From Streptomyces tibetensis (GTDB lineage: Bacteria > Actinomycetota > Actinomycetes > Streptomycetales > Streptomycetaceae), in assembly GCF_007655005.1 (NCBI RefSeq), contig NZ_SZVW01000039.1:1-33220 (forward strand): DNA of 33,220 nt, in the 5' to 3' direction. The position numbers and the translations under genes are program-made. The notes under the pieces are model-generated. The model did not search any database, was not told the DNA's origin, and worked only from the letters and a program-made list of their open reading frames with translations. Positions 7,381 through 14,827 of this stretch are shown piece after piece; within the stretch, counting starts at the first letter, position 1; the number at the start of each line of letters is the position of its first letter.

Positions 7381-8451
7381 TCAGCGGGCCATCTCCTCCT
7401 TCAGTGCCGCCACGAACGTGTCCACGTCCTCCTCGGTCGTGTCGAAGGCGCACATCCAGCGGACGTCGCCCGCGGCCTCGTCCCAGAAGTAGAAGCGGAA
7501 CCGCCTCTGGAGGCGCTCGCTCACGTCGTGGGGCAGCCGGGCGAAGACCGCGTTGGCCTGCACGGGGTAGAGGATCTCCACCCCGTGCACGGCCCGCACG
7601 CCCTCGGCGAGGCGCTGGGCCATCTCGTTGGCGTGTCCGGCGTTGCGCAGCCACAGGTCCCGGGCGAGCAGGGCCTCCAGCTGCACCGAGACGAAGCGCA
7701 TCTTGGAGGCGAGCTGCATGGACAGCTTGCGCAGGTGTTTCATGTGGCTGACGGCGTCCTGGTTGAGCACCACGACGGCCTCACCGAACAGGGCGCCGTT
7801 CTTCGTGCCGCCCAGGGAGAGGATGTCGACGCCGGCCGCGTTGGTGAGCGTCCGCATCGGGACGTTCAGGGTGGCGGCGGCGTTGGCCAGCCGGGAGCCG
7901 TCCAGGTGCACCTTCATGCCGTGCGCGTGGGCGTGCTCACAGATGGCCCGTATCTCGTCCGGCGTGTAGACCGTGCCGAGCTCGGTGGCCTGGGCGAGGG
8001 ACACGACCTGCGGCATCGCGCGGTGCTCGTCGTCCCAGCCGTACGCCTGCCGGTCGATCAGCTCGGGCGTGAGCTTGCCGTCGGGCGCCGGAACGGTCAG
8101 CAGCTTCAGGCCACCGACCCGCTCCGGGGCCCCGCACTCGTCGACGTTGATGTGCGCGCTCTCCGCGCAGATCACCGCGCCCCAGCGGTCGGTGACCGCC
8201 TGGAGGGTGACGACGTTCGCGCCGGTGCCGTTGAAGACCGGGAACGCCTCGGCCGTCGGCCCGAAGTGGCTGCGGACCACCTGCTGGAGGTTCTCGGTGT
8301 AGGTGTCCTCGCCGTACGCGACCTGGTGCCCGCCGTTGGCCAGGGCCAGGGCGGCGAGCACCTCCGGGTGGGCCCCGGCGTAGTTGTCGCTGGCGAAACC
8401 GCGGACCTCGGGGTCGTGGTGACGGCGGGCGTCGGTCTTCGGCGGGTTCAC
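7381..8451 (-). CDS. Threonine aldolase-like PLP enzyme (beta-eliminating lyase family)
   Basis: 356-residue fold-type I PLP enzyme related to low-specificity L-threonine aldolase (cleaves threonine to glycine and acetaldehyde). PLP-site features: FNGTGANVVTLQA near residue 74, aspartate D184 in VHLDGSRLANAAA, and Schiff-base lysine K217 in ILSLGGTKNGALFGEAVV. The N-terminal GFASDNYAGAHPEVLAAL is the family opening. The true start is taken as the GTG at 8451, which overlaps the SDR stop as GTGA. This indicates translational coupling; an open frame reaching 8688 is only a shadow inside the SDR gene. Last gene of the DUF6421-SDR-aldolase operon. The physiological substrate may not be threonine; the context suggests a dedicated small pathway. 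Confidence 0.92.
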   Translation of the reverse strand: MNPPKTDARRHHDPEVRGFASDNYAGAHPEVLAALALANGGHQVAYGEDTYTENLQQVVRSHFGPTAEAFPVFNGTGANVVTLQAVTDRWGAVICAESAHINVDECGAPERVGGLKLLTVPAPDGKLTPELIDRQAYGWDDEHRAMPQVVSLAQATELGTVYTPDEIRAICEHAHAHGMKVHLDGSRLANAAATLNVPMRTLTNAAGVDILSLGGTKNGALFGEAVVVLNQDAVSHMKHLRKLSMQLASKMRFVSVQLEALLARDLWLRNAGHANEMAQRLAEGVRAVHGVEILYPVQANAVFARLPHDVSERLQRRFRFYFWDEAAGDVRWMCAFDTTEEDVDTFVAALKEEMAR

Positions 8452-9194
8452 GGCTTGTCGGTGAGCCACAGACGGTTTCCGTTCACTTCGGCGGCGGGCT
8501 TCTCCCAGACCTCGGTGATGGCCTCGGCCAGGTCCCTGACGTCGGTGAAGCCCGCGAACTTGGCGTTGGGTCGGTCGGCGCGCATCGCATCGTGGACCAG
8601 CGCCTTGACCACCAGGATCGCAGCGGCGGACGTCGGCCCCTCGGCTCCCCCGGCCTTGCGGAAGTAGTCCGCCATGGCCAGCGTCCACGCCTCGGCCGCC
8701 GCCTTGCCGGCCGCGTAGGCGGCGTTGCCCGCGGTGGGCTTGCTGGCCCCGGCGGCGCTGATCAGCACGTACCGGCCGCGGTCGCTGCGCTGGAGCCCCT
8801 CGTGGAAGGCGAGGGAGGTGTGCTGCACCGTGCGGACCAGGAGCATCTCCAGGAAGTCCCAGTCGTCGAGGCTGGTCCTGGTGAAGGTCTCGCTGCCGCG
8901 CCAGCCGCCGACGAGGTGGACCAGGCCGTCGACGCGGCCGAAGTCCTTCTCGATGCGGGTGGCCCAGTCGCGGGTGGCCCCGAGGTCCAGCAGATCGACC
9001 GTGTCGCCGGTGACGGTGGCGCCGCCGGACGCGAAGCTCGCCGCGTCCACCGCCTCCGCCAGCCGCTCCGGATCGTTGTCCGAGCCGATGACGGTGGCTC
9101 CCGCCTCGGCCAGCCTGAGCAGCGCGGCCCGGCCGGCGGGTCCGCCCGCTCCGGCCACCGCGATCACCGCACCGCTGAGCGCCCCGTTCCCCAT
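8448..9194 (-). CDS. Short-chain dehydrogenase/reductase (SDR)
   Basis: 248-residue Rossmann-fold oxidoreductase. The cofactor loop is VIAVAGAGGPAGRAAL (GxxGxxG-like, slightly unusual with GAGGPAG), followed by IGSDNDPERL, whose acidic residue at the end of strand beta2 favours NAD(H). VDGLVHLVGGW replaces the usual NNAG. The catalytic serine lies in VLISAAGAS and the YxxxK motif is YAAGK in NAAYAAGKAAAEAW. The ATG at 9194 has AGGAGG 8 nt upstream and is preferred. A longer frame begins with GTG at 9239, overlapping the DUF6421 stop as GTGA, and would add 15 residues. Middle gene of the operon; its downstream end overlaps the aldolase start. Confidence 0.92.
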   Translation of the reverse strand: MGNGALSGAVIAVAGAGGPAGRAALLRLAEAGATVIGSDNDPERLAEAVDAASFASGGATVTGDTVDLLDLGATRDWATRIEKDFGRVDGLVHLVGGWRGSETFTRTSLDDWDFLEMLLVRTVQHTSLAFHEGLQRSDRGRYVLISAAGASKPTAGNAAYAAGKAAAEAWTLAMADYFRKAGGAEGPTSAAAILVVKALVHDAMRADRPNAKFAGFTDVRDLAEAITEVWEKPAAEVNGNRLWLTDKP

Positions 9195-9235
9195 GATCCT
9201 CGCCTCCTGAGCAGTGTTCCCGGTACGCCGATCGC

Positions 9236-10633
9236 TCACGCGGCGATCCGCTCGGCGCCGTCCGCCGTGATGCCCTTGGTGGAGGCGATCACGTTCTTCA
9301 GCTTCTTGGACAGTGCCTCATAGAACATGCTCAGCGGAAACTCGTCCGGAAGCACGTCATCGACGAGTCTGCGCGGCGGCTGCGTCGTGTCGAGGGCGTC
9401 GGGGCCCTTGGCCCACTTGGAGCCCGGGTGCGGCGAGAGGTACGTCGAGACCAGCTCGTAGCCGGCGAACCAGTGGACGAGCTTCGGGCGGTCGATACCG
9501 TCGCGGTACAGGTCCTCGATCTCGGCGCACAGCTGGTTGGTGACCTGCGGGGCGCGCTCCCAGTCGATGGTGAGCTTGTTGTCGGTCCAGCGGACGACGT
9601 CGTGCTTGTGCAGGTAGGCGAAGAGGAGCTGGCCTCCGAGACCGTCGTAGTTGCGCACGCGCTCGCCGGTGACCGGGAAGCGGAACATGCGGTCGAAGAG
9701 GACCGCGACCTGCACGTCACGGGCCTGCGGGACGCCGTCGGCGGAGAGCTTCACGGCCTCCTTGAAGGCGGTGAGGTCACAGCGCAGCTCTTCCAGGCCG
9801 TACATCCAGAACGGCTGGCGCTGCTTGATCATGAAGGGGTCGAAGGGCAGGTCGCCGTGGCTGTGGGTGCGGTCGTGGACCATGTCCCACAGGACGAACG
9901 CCTCTTCGCAGCGCTTTTGGTCGTGGACCATCGCGGCGACGTCCTCGGGCAGCTCCAGGCCCAGGATGTCGACGGCGGCGTCGGTCACGCGGCGGAAGCG
10001 GGCGGCCTCGCGGTCGCAGAAGATGCCGCCCCAGGTGAACCGCTCCGGGGCCTCGCGCACGGCGATGGTCTCGGGGAACAGGACGGCGGAGTTGGTGTCG
10101 TAGCCGGCCGTGAAGTCCTCGAACGTGATGCCGCAGAACAGCGGGTTGTCGTAGCGGGTGCGCTCCAGTTCGGCCAGCCAGTCCGGCCAGACCATGCGCA
10201 GCACGACCGCCTCGAGGTTGCGGTCCGGGTTGCCGTTCTGCGTGTACATCGGGAAGACGACGAGGTGCTGGAGACCGTCCGCGCGGTTCGCGGCGGGCTG
10301 GAAGGCCAGCAGCGAGTCGAGGAAGTCGGGCACCTTGAAGCCGCCGTCGGCCCACCGGGTCAGGTCCTTGACCAGGGCCTCGTGGTAGGCGCCGTCGTGC
10401 GGGAGCAGCGGGGAGAGCTCCAGGACGGCGTCGGCGACCTGGCGGACCGCGAGCTCGGCGTCGGCCGGGTCGGGCGCGCCCTCGGCGTCGAAGTCGATCG
10501 ACCCGTCCTTGGACTGCCATGGCCGGATCCGCTCCACGGCATCCTTGAGCACGGGCCATGCCGGGTGGTCCACCACCCTGGCCACGGGAGGAAGACCTTC
10601 CTCCGAACCCACCTGCACAAGAATTTCCGTCAT
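9236..10633 (-). CDS. DUF6421 family protein, function unknown
   Basis: 465-residue soluble protein that I recognise as DUF6421, an uncharacterised family. It has no signal peptide or membrane segment. A striking conserved-looking core is WDMVHDRTHSHGDLPFDPF (H253, D254, H257, H259), followed 23 residues after H257 by EELRCD (E281, E282, D286). H-D-x-x-H plus a downstream glutamate resembles a zincin site (HExxH-x-E) with Asp in place of the catalytic Glu, so metal binding is a fair inference. Another cluster is YLHKHDVVRW near 340. The ATG at 10633 is preceded by GGAAGGTGGGAC. First gene of the operon; the stop overlaps a possible GTG start of the SDR gene. Genes downstream suggest action on a small hydroxylated or amino metabolite. 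Confidence 0.85.
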   Translation of the reverse strand: MTEILVQVGSEEGLPPVARVVDHPAWPVLKDAVERIRPWQSKDGSIDFDAEGAPDPADAELAVRQVADAVLELSPLLPHDGAYHEALVKDLTRWADGGFKVPDFLDSLLAFQPAANRADGLQHLVVFPMYTQNGNPDRNLEAVVLRMVWPDWLAELERTRYDNPLFCGITFEDFTAGYDTNSAVLFPETIAVREAPERFTWGGIFCDREAARFRRVTDAAVDILGLELPEDVAAMVHDQKRCEEAFVLWDMVHDRTHSHGDLPFDPFMIKQRQPFWMYGLEELRCDLTAFKEAVKLSADGVPQARDVQVAVLFDRMFRFPVTGERVRNYDGLGGQLLFAYLHKHDVVRWTDNKLTIDWERAPQVTNQLCAEIEDLYRDGIDRPKLVHWFAGYELVSTYLSPHPGSKWAKGPDALDTTQPPRRLVDDVLPDEFPLSMFYEALSKKLKNVIASTKGITADGAERIAA

Positions 10634-10660
10634 GTCCCACCTTCCACGGGAGAATCTCAC

Positions 10661-10698
10661 GTATGCAGACCGTATACACACGAGGTTCCTCCCAGCAA
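10661..10698 (-). promoter_or_regulatory. DUF6421 operon promoter with overlapping dyad
   Basis: On the minus strand TTGCTG (10693-10698) and TATACG (10671-10676) are separated by 16 nt, a plausible promoter 40 nt before the DUF6421 start. The -10 is overlapped by GTATGCAGACCGTATAC (10661-10677), whose GTAT/ATAC ends are inverted repeats. The position fits a repressor operator. No regulator is encoded next to it. Hexamers and dyad are visible; regulation is inferred. Confidence 0.45.
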
Positions 10699-10882
10699 GG
10701 GTGAACCCGGGAAATTATCCTGCCCGACCCTGTGCTTCACCGCACTTTTTCCTGTCGGTCACGCTTCTGCCCGAATGCGCGGCGACCATGCCCTCACTCT
10801 CTGCACAGGGCGGGTCCAGACGATACGGTCAGGGGGGCCGTCAGGCCCCCAGTGCCGCCTGTCGACGGAAGAGAGTCGCGTC

Positions 10883-11566
10883 TTGAACTTCCTCACCATC
10901 GGTCACCGCGGAGTCATGGGTGTGGAACCCGAGAACACCCTCCGGTCCTTCGTCGCCGCCCAGGAGGCGGGGCTCGACGCCATCGAACTCGATCTGCATC
11001 TGAGCAAGGACGGCGCGCTCGTCGTCATGCACGACACGGATGTGGACCGCACGACCGACGGCACCGGCCCGATCGCCGAGAAGACCCTCGCCGAGCTGCG
11101 GGCCCTGGACGCGGGCCGGGGCGAGCGGGTGCCGGTCTTCGAGGAGGTGCTGGACGCCGTCCACACGCCGCTCCAGGCGGAGATCAAGGACAAACAGGCG
11201 GCGCGGGCGCTGGCCGAGGTGATGAACCGGCGCGGGCTGGCCGACCGGGTGGAGGTGTCCTCGTTCCACGACGAGGCGATCGCCGAGATCAAGCCGCTGG
11301 TGCCGGGTGTGCGCACCGCGCTGATCGCCAGCCGCTACGGCACGGACATCGTGGACCGCGCCGTCGAGGCCGGCGCCGAGACCGTCTGCCTGAACATCCG
11401 CCGGCTGACCCTGGAGATCGTGGAGCGGGCCCGCAAGGCCGACCTGAGGATCATCGGCTGGGTGGTGAACACCCAGGACCAGCTGCGGCTGGTCCGGGCG
11501 TTCGGCCTGGACGGCGCGACCACCGACCACCCGGACATCAAGCGCACGGGCCGTTTCACGGCCTAG
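10883..11566 (+). CDS. Glycerophosphodiester phosphodiesterase (GDPD)
   Basis: 227-residue TIM-barrel enzyme that hydrolyses glycerophosphodiesters to glycerol 3-phosphate and an alcohol. Catalytic and metal residues are visible: H8-R9-G10 (IGHRG), E17-N18-T19 (PENTL), E35 and D37 (AIELDLHLSKDG), and H50-D51 (VVMHDTDVDRTTDGTG). The C-terminal IIGWVVNTQDQLRLV and GLDGATTDHPD blocks complete the barrel. No signal peptide, so it acts in the cytoplasm on glycerophosphodiesters released from lipids or taken up. The TTG start at 10883 is chosen because the protein begins immediately at the first barrel strand and GGAAGAGAG precedes it by about 7 nt. Divergent from the DUF6421 operon across about 250 nt. 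Confidence 0.94.
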   Translation: MNFLTIGHRGVMGVEPENTLRSFVAAQEAGLDAIELDLHLSKDGALVVMHDTDVDRTTDGTGPIAEKTLAELRALDAGRGERVPVFEEVLDAVHTPLQAEIKDKQAARALAEVMNRRGLADRVEVSSFHDEAIAEIKPLVPGVRTALIASRYGTDIVDRAVEAGAETVCLNIRRLTLEIVERARKADLRIIGWVVNTQDQLRLVRAFGLDGATTDHPDIKRTGRFTA

Positions 11567-11696
11567 TCGCGCACCAGGCGAGTTCGTTGCGCGGGGTGAT
11601 CCCGTCGAACGGCACCGCGTACGGGGTGGCGACCGGCGGCAGCGTGTCCGGCCACAGGTCGGCCACCGCCCAGTGCCCCGTCGCCCGCCGCGGCAC
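11556..11696 (-). pseudogene. Coding-like in-frame continuation after the GNAT stop (possible gene remnant)
   Basis: Immediately after the TAG of the acetyltransferase gene, the same reading frame stays open for 48 codons to a TGA at 11556-11558. Third codon positions are G or C in all but two codons, as in real genes here. The peptide includes HWAVADLWPDTLPP, YAVPFDG and ITPRNELAWC, which look protein-like. A GTG at 11696 could start a 46-residue product but has no ribosome-binding site. Its end overlaps the GDPD gene by 11 nt. I do not recognise the family. It may be a C-terminal remnant of a lost gene or an ancestral extension cut off by a stop mutation. Confidence 0.4.
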
Positions 11697-11702
11697 CGGC
11701 CG

Positions 11703-12242
11703 CTAGGCGAGCTCCTTGACCAGCAGCTCGAACGTCAGGTCGTCGCGCTGCGGAATACCGAAGCGCTCGTCGCCGTACGGGAACGGGGTCATCCGTCCCG
11801 TACGGCGGTAGCCGCGCCGCTCGTACCAGGCGATGAGGTCGTCGCGCACGGAGATCACCGTCATCTGCATCTCCTTCACGCCCCAGTCCTCGCGGGCCAG
11901 GCGCTCCGCCTCCGCGATGATCACTTTGCCGAGGCCCGCGCCCTGGAGCAGAGGGCTGACGGCGAACATCCCGAAGTAGGCGTTCTCGCCCTGGTGCTCC
12001 AGCTGGCAGCAGGCGACGATCCTGCCGTCCCGCTCCACCGTCACGAGCCGGCTGTCGGGCGATTTGATGACCGCCAGCACCCCTTCCGGGTCGGTTCGCT
12101 GCCCTTCGAGGATGTCCGCCTCGGTGGTCCACCCGGCACGGCTGTCGTCGCCCCGGTACGCCGACTCGATCAGCGCGACCAGCTCGTCCACGTCGGCGTC
12201 GGTGGCGTCGCGGAAGGTCAGTGCGGTGGCGGCGGTCTCCAT
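11703..12242 (-). CDS. GNAT family N-acetyltransferase
   Basis: 179-residue acetyl-CoA-dependent acyltransferase with a full GNAT fold. The N-terminal helix pair is RDATDADVDELVALIESAYRGDD. The acetyl-CoA pyrophosphate loop is FAVSPLLQGAGLGKVIIAEAERLA (Q/RxxGxG/A form QGAGLG), and the C-terminal strand has MTVISVRDDLIAWYERRGYRRTGRMTPFPYGDERFG, a common ending in the family. The substrate is not predictable. The ATG at 12242 is preceded by GGAG 9 nt upstream. It is divergent from a VOC gene 71 nt away. Beyond its stop codon the same frame remains coding-like (see the entry at 11556-11696), which raises the possibility of a longer ancestral protein. Confidence 0.92.
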   Translation of the reverse strand: METAATALTFRDATDADVDELVALIESAYRGDDSRAGWTTEADILEGQRTDPEGVLAVIKSPDSRLVTVERDGRIVACCQLEHQGENAYFGMFAVSPLLQGAGLGKVIIAEAERLAREDWGVKEMQMTVISVRDDLIAWYERRGYRRTGRMTPFPYGDERFGIPQRDDLTFELLVKELA

Positions 12243-12300
12243 GGCGTACGTCTCCGTCTTCCTGGCGCGACTCGGGCAGGGATGAGCGTAACGCCACCAC

Positions 12301-12313
12301 TAAGCTCCGCTGC
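12301..12313 (+). promoter_or_regulatory. Leaderless-type -10 element (TAAGCT)
   Basis: TAAGCT at 12301-12306 fits TANNNT and ends 7 nt before the ATG of the VOC gene at 12314. No ribosome-binding site lies between, so a leaderless transcript beginning at the ATG is likely. No clear -35 is visible. Confidence 0.5.
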
Positions 12314-12706
12314 ATGGTGCATGTACTCAGCAGTCGGATCCTGCTCCGCCCCACCGACCCCGAGCGCTCCCGGGCCTTCTACGGCGAGCAGTTGGGCCTC
12401 GCCGTGTACCGCGAGTTCGGCACGGGTGCGGAGCGCGGCACGGTCTTCTTCATGGGCGGCGGCTTCCTGGAGGTCTCGGGCCGGTCCGAGACGCCCCCGG
12501 CGCCCGCCGTACGGCTGTGGCTGCAGGTCGACGACGTGACCGCGGCACAGCGGGAGCTGCGGGCGAAGGGCGTGGACATCGTGCGGCCGCCGGTGAAGGA
12601 ACCCTGGGGGCTGGTCGAGATGTGGATCGCGGATCCGGACGGGACGCCGATCGTGCTGGTGGAGGTTCCGGCGGACCACCCGATGCGCTACCGGCCCGGC
12701 ATCTGA
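12314..12706 (+). CDS. Single-domain VOC (glyoxalase/bleomycin-resistance fold) protein
   Basis: 130-residue vicinal oxygen chelate protein with the two beta-alpha-beta-beta-beta modules of the fold (residues 5-52 and 65-122). RILLRPTDPERSRAFYGEQLGLAVYREFG is the typical first module, and KEPWGLVEMWIADPDGTPIVLVEVP the second, with the metal-ligand glutamate in the last strand. Such proteins bind metals and act as glyoxalases, dioxygenases or drug-binding proteins; the substrate is not evident. The start codon directly follows a leaderless-type promoter element. It is followed on the same strand by a two-domain VOC protein after 174 nt, probably from a separate promoter. Confidence 0.9.
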   Translation: MVHVLSSRILLRPTDPERSRAFYGEQLGLAVYREFGTGAERGTVFFMGGGFLEVSGRSETPPAPAVRLWLQVDDVTAAQRELRAKGVDIVRPPVKEPWGLVEMWIADPDGTPIVLVEVPADHPMRYRPGI

Positions 12707-12880
12707 CTTCGCCGGGTGAAGGAGTCGGCGGCCGCCACGCGGTGCGGTACGGGGTGGGGGTACGCCGGGGCCGCTGCGGCACACCACTGGGTTTCCCCGG
12801 ATGGCAGGGAGCCCGGGAGGCGGCTTAGCGTGCTGGAGGGGGCCCGGGGGCCCGTCCCCGCCGCTCGCGGAAGGAACGCC

Positions 12881-13642
12881 ATGAAGCTCGACGCACCGGT
12901 GACCGGCGGTCCCTGCTGGACCGAGCTGGGGACCAGCGATCTGGACGCGGCCCGGCGGTTCTACACGCGGCTGTTCGGCTGGCGGCCCGAGACGGACGCG
13001 CGTCAGGAGGCCGGCGGCTACACCGTCGCGCACCTCGGGGACGCGGCCGTGGCGGCGCTCGCCCCGCTGTACCAGCCCTCGCAGCCGGTCGCCTGGAACG
13101 TGTCGTTCGCGGTGACCGACGCGGACGCCACCCTCCGTACGGTGACGGAGGCGGGCGGGTCGGTGCTGTTCGGCCCGACGGACGTGTTCGACGTGGGCCG
13201 TTTCGCGGTGGCCGCCGATCCCGGCGGTGCCGTGTTCCAGCTGTGGCAGGCGGGGACCTTCCCGGGCGCGGGCCTGTTCAACGCGCCCGGTTCGCTGGGC
13301 TGGGTGGAGCTGATGACGCGGGATCCGGAGGGGGCCGTGTCCTTCTACCCGCGGGTGTTCGGCTGGACGGTCGCCCCGTCGGATCGCTACACCCAGTGGG
13401 GCGTCGGCGGCGCGGACTTCGGCGGCATGGTGACGATGGACGAGAAGTTCCCGCCCGAGGTGCCGGCGCACTGGCTGCCGTACTTCGCGGTGGCCGACGT
13501 GGACGACACGACCGCCGTCGTGCAGCGGCACGGCACGGTCCTGATGGTGCCGACCTCCGTGCCCGACGGCCCGCGCATCGCGGTGCTGCGGGACCCGCAG
13601 GGAGCGATGTTCGGCGTGTACCGGGCGGACTACGAGGGCTGA
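12881..13642 (+). CDS. Two-domain VOC family protein
   Basis: 253-residue protein made of two tandem VOC domains (about residues 8-120 and 133-250). Domain 1 begins PCWTELGTSDLDAARRFYTRLFGWRPE and ends in VAADPGGAVFQLWQAG; domain 2 begins LGWVELMTRDPEGAVSFYPRVFGWTV and ends in VLRDPQGAMFGVYRAD. Tandem VOC proteins of this size are common in actinobacteria, annotated as glyoxalase or hydroxylase by similarity, with no firm substrate. The ATG at 12881 is chosen because GGAAGGAA lies 4 nt upstream and the protein starts at the family N-terminus; the frame is open further upstream without a good site. Confidence 0.92.
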   Translation: MKLDAPVTGGPCWTELGTSDLDAARRFYTRLFGWRPETDARQEAGGYTVAHLGDAAVAALAPLYQPSQPVAWNVSFAVTDADATLRTVTEAGGSVLFGPTDVFDVGRFAVAADPGGAVFQLWQAGTFPGAGLFNAPGSLGWVELMTRDPEGAVSFYPRVFGWTVAPSDRYTQWGVGGADFGGMVTMDEKFPPEVPAHWLPYFAVADVDDTTAVVQRHGTVLMVPTSVPDGPRIAVLRDPQGAMFGVYRADYEG

Positions 13643-13678
13643 GACGGGGGTGTGCGACAGCCAGGGGCCGGTCTTGAC

Positions 13679-13709
13679 TTGCGCTGAAGTGCGCTCCAGC
13701 TCCTAGCGT
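13679..13709 (+). promoter_or_regulatory. MerR-type promoter TTGCGC-N19-TAGCGT
   Basis: TTGCGC (13679-13684) and TAGCGT (13704-13709) are separated by exactly 19 nt. This long spacing is the hallmark of promoters remodelled by MerR-family activators. The spacer carries the imperfect dyad GAAGTGCGCTCC. An additional TTGACT lies just upstream (13674-13679) but at 24 nt from the -10. The -10 lies about 30 nt before the aldo/keto reductase start. Regulation by a distant MerR-family protein is inferred; no merR gene is in the window. Confidence 0.55.
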
Positions 13710-13740
13710 CCTGCGTACGACCTGCCCGGAGGGGACAACC

Positions 13741-14793
13741 GTGCGTTACACACTGTTCGGCAAGACCGGTCTGCGCGTGAGCGAGCTGAGCCTCGGCGCG
13801 ATGACCATCGGCGACGACTGGGGCTGGGGCGCCGGCGAGGAGGCCAGCGCCCGGATCGTCGACGCCTACGCGGAGGCGGGCGGCAACTTCATCGACACCG
13901 CCAACAACTACACCGACGGCAGCTCGGAACGGATCCTCGGCGAGCTGCTCGAAGGCCGGCGCGACAGGTTCGTGCTGGCCAGCAAGTACACCTGCGGTAT
14001 CCGTGACGGTGACGTCAACGCCGCGGGCAATCACCGCAAGAACCTGGTCCAGTCGGTGGAGGCGAGCCTGCGGCGGCTGCGGACCGACCGGCTGGACGTG
14101 CTGTGGGTGCACGCCCGGGACAACTTCACACCGGTCGAGGAGGTCATGCGGGCCCTGGACGACCTGGTCCGCACGGGCAAGGTGCTGTACGTCGGCGTCT
14201 CGGACTGGCCGGCCTGGGAGATCGCCCGGGCCAACACCCTGGCGGAGCTGCGGGGCTGGACCGCGTTCGCCGGTTCGCAGCTGCGCTACAGCCTGCTGGA
14301 ACGGACGCCGGAGCGCGAACTGCTACCGCAGGCCCGAGCGTTCGACCTGGCCGTGCTGGCGTGGGCCCCGCTCGCGGCCGGGAAGCTCACCGGCAAGTAC
14401 CGCAAAGGCGAGGCGGGGCGTCTTGACACCACCGGCCAGGACGCCGACCCGCGCGAGGAGGCGGTGGTCAGTGCCGTGCTGGAGGTCGCCGAGCAGGGTG
14501 GCTGGAGTCCGGCGCAGGTGGCGCTGGCCTGGCTGCTGGCCCGGCCGGGGAACGTGGTGCCGATCATCGCGGCGACCAGGGAGAGCCAGCTCGCCGACAA
14601 TCTGGGCAGTGTCGACGTCCGTCTCGACGCGGACGCCCTCGCCCGGCTCGACGAGGTGAGCGCGGTGCCGCTCGGTTTCCCGCACGACTTCCTCCGTGAG
14701 CCGGCCATCACCCGGAACGTCTACGGCGACCGCTGGGAGGCCCTCGACGACCGCCGCTCCACGCACCGCCGCACCGTGCACGAGGTGCTGTGA
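13741..14793 (+). CDS. Aldo/keto reductase
   Basis: 350-residue NADPH-dependent (alpha/beta)8-barrel oxidoreductase. The opening MRYTLFGKTGLRVSELSLGAM is characteristic. The catalytic tetrad is recognisable: Asp in NFIDTANNYTDG, Tyr in the same block, Lys in FVLASKYT and His in LDVLWVHARDN. The NADPH phosphate loop at the C-terminus is IIAATRESQLADNLGSVDV. Length is normal. The GTG at 13741 follows GGAGGGG by 5 nt. The substrate is unknown; enzymes of this group reduce reactive aldehydes and ketones, which fits control by a stress-sensing MerR-family activator at the N19 promoter upstream. Convergent with the MarR gene 34 nt away. Confidence 0.95.
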   Translation: MRYTLFGKTGLRVSELSLGAMTIGDDWGWGAGEEASARIVDAYAEAGGNFIDTANNYTDGSSERILGELLEGRRDRFVLASKYTCGIRDGDVNAAGNHRKNLVQSVEASLRRLRTDRLDVLWVHARDNFTPVEEVMRALDDLVRTGKVLYVGVSDWPAWEIARANTLAELRGWTAFAGSQLRYSLLERTPERELLPQARAFDLAVLAWAPLAAGKLTGKYRKGEAGRLDTTGQDADPREEAVVSAVLEVAEQGGWSPAQVALAWLLARPGNVVPIIAATRESQLADNLGSVDVRLDADALARLDEVSAVPLGFPHDFLREPAITRNVYGDRWEALDDRRSTHRRTVHEVL

Positions 14794-14827
14794 CCGGTAC
14801 GCCGACGCGTCCCTGCCGTGGGTCGCG

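Noticed and set aside
9428..11566. Plus-strand open frame of 712 codons spanning DUF6421 and GDPD
   Set aside because: It is antisense to DUF6421 with low-complexity Gly/Val/Arg/Asp composition, an artefact of high GC; only its end from 10883 is real (GDPD).
12218..13531. Minus-strand 437-codon frame opposite two VOC genes
   Set aside because: Arg/Pro/His-rich shadow; the plus strand has two intact VOC proteins.
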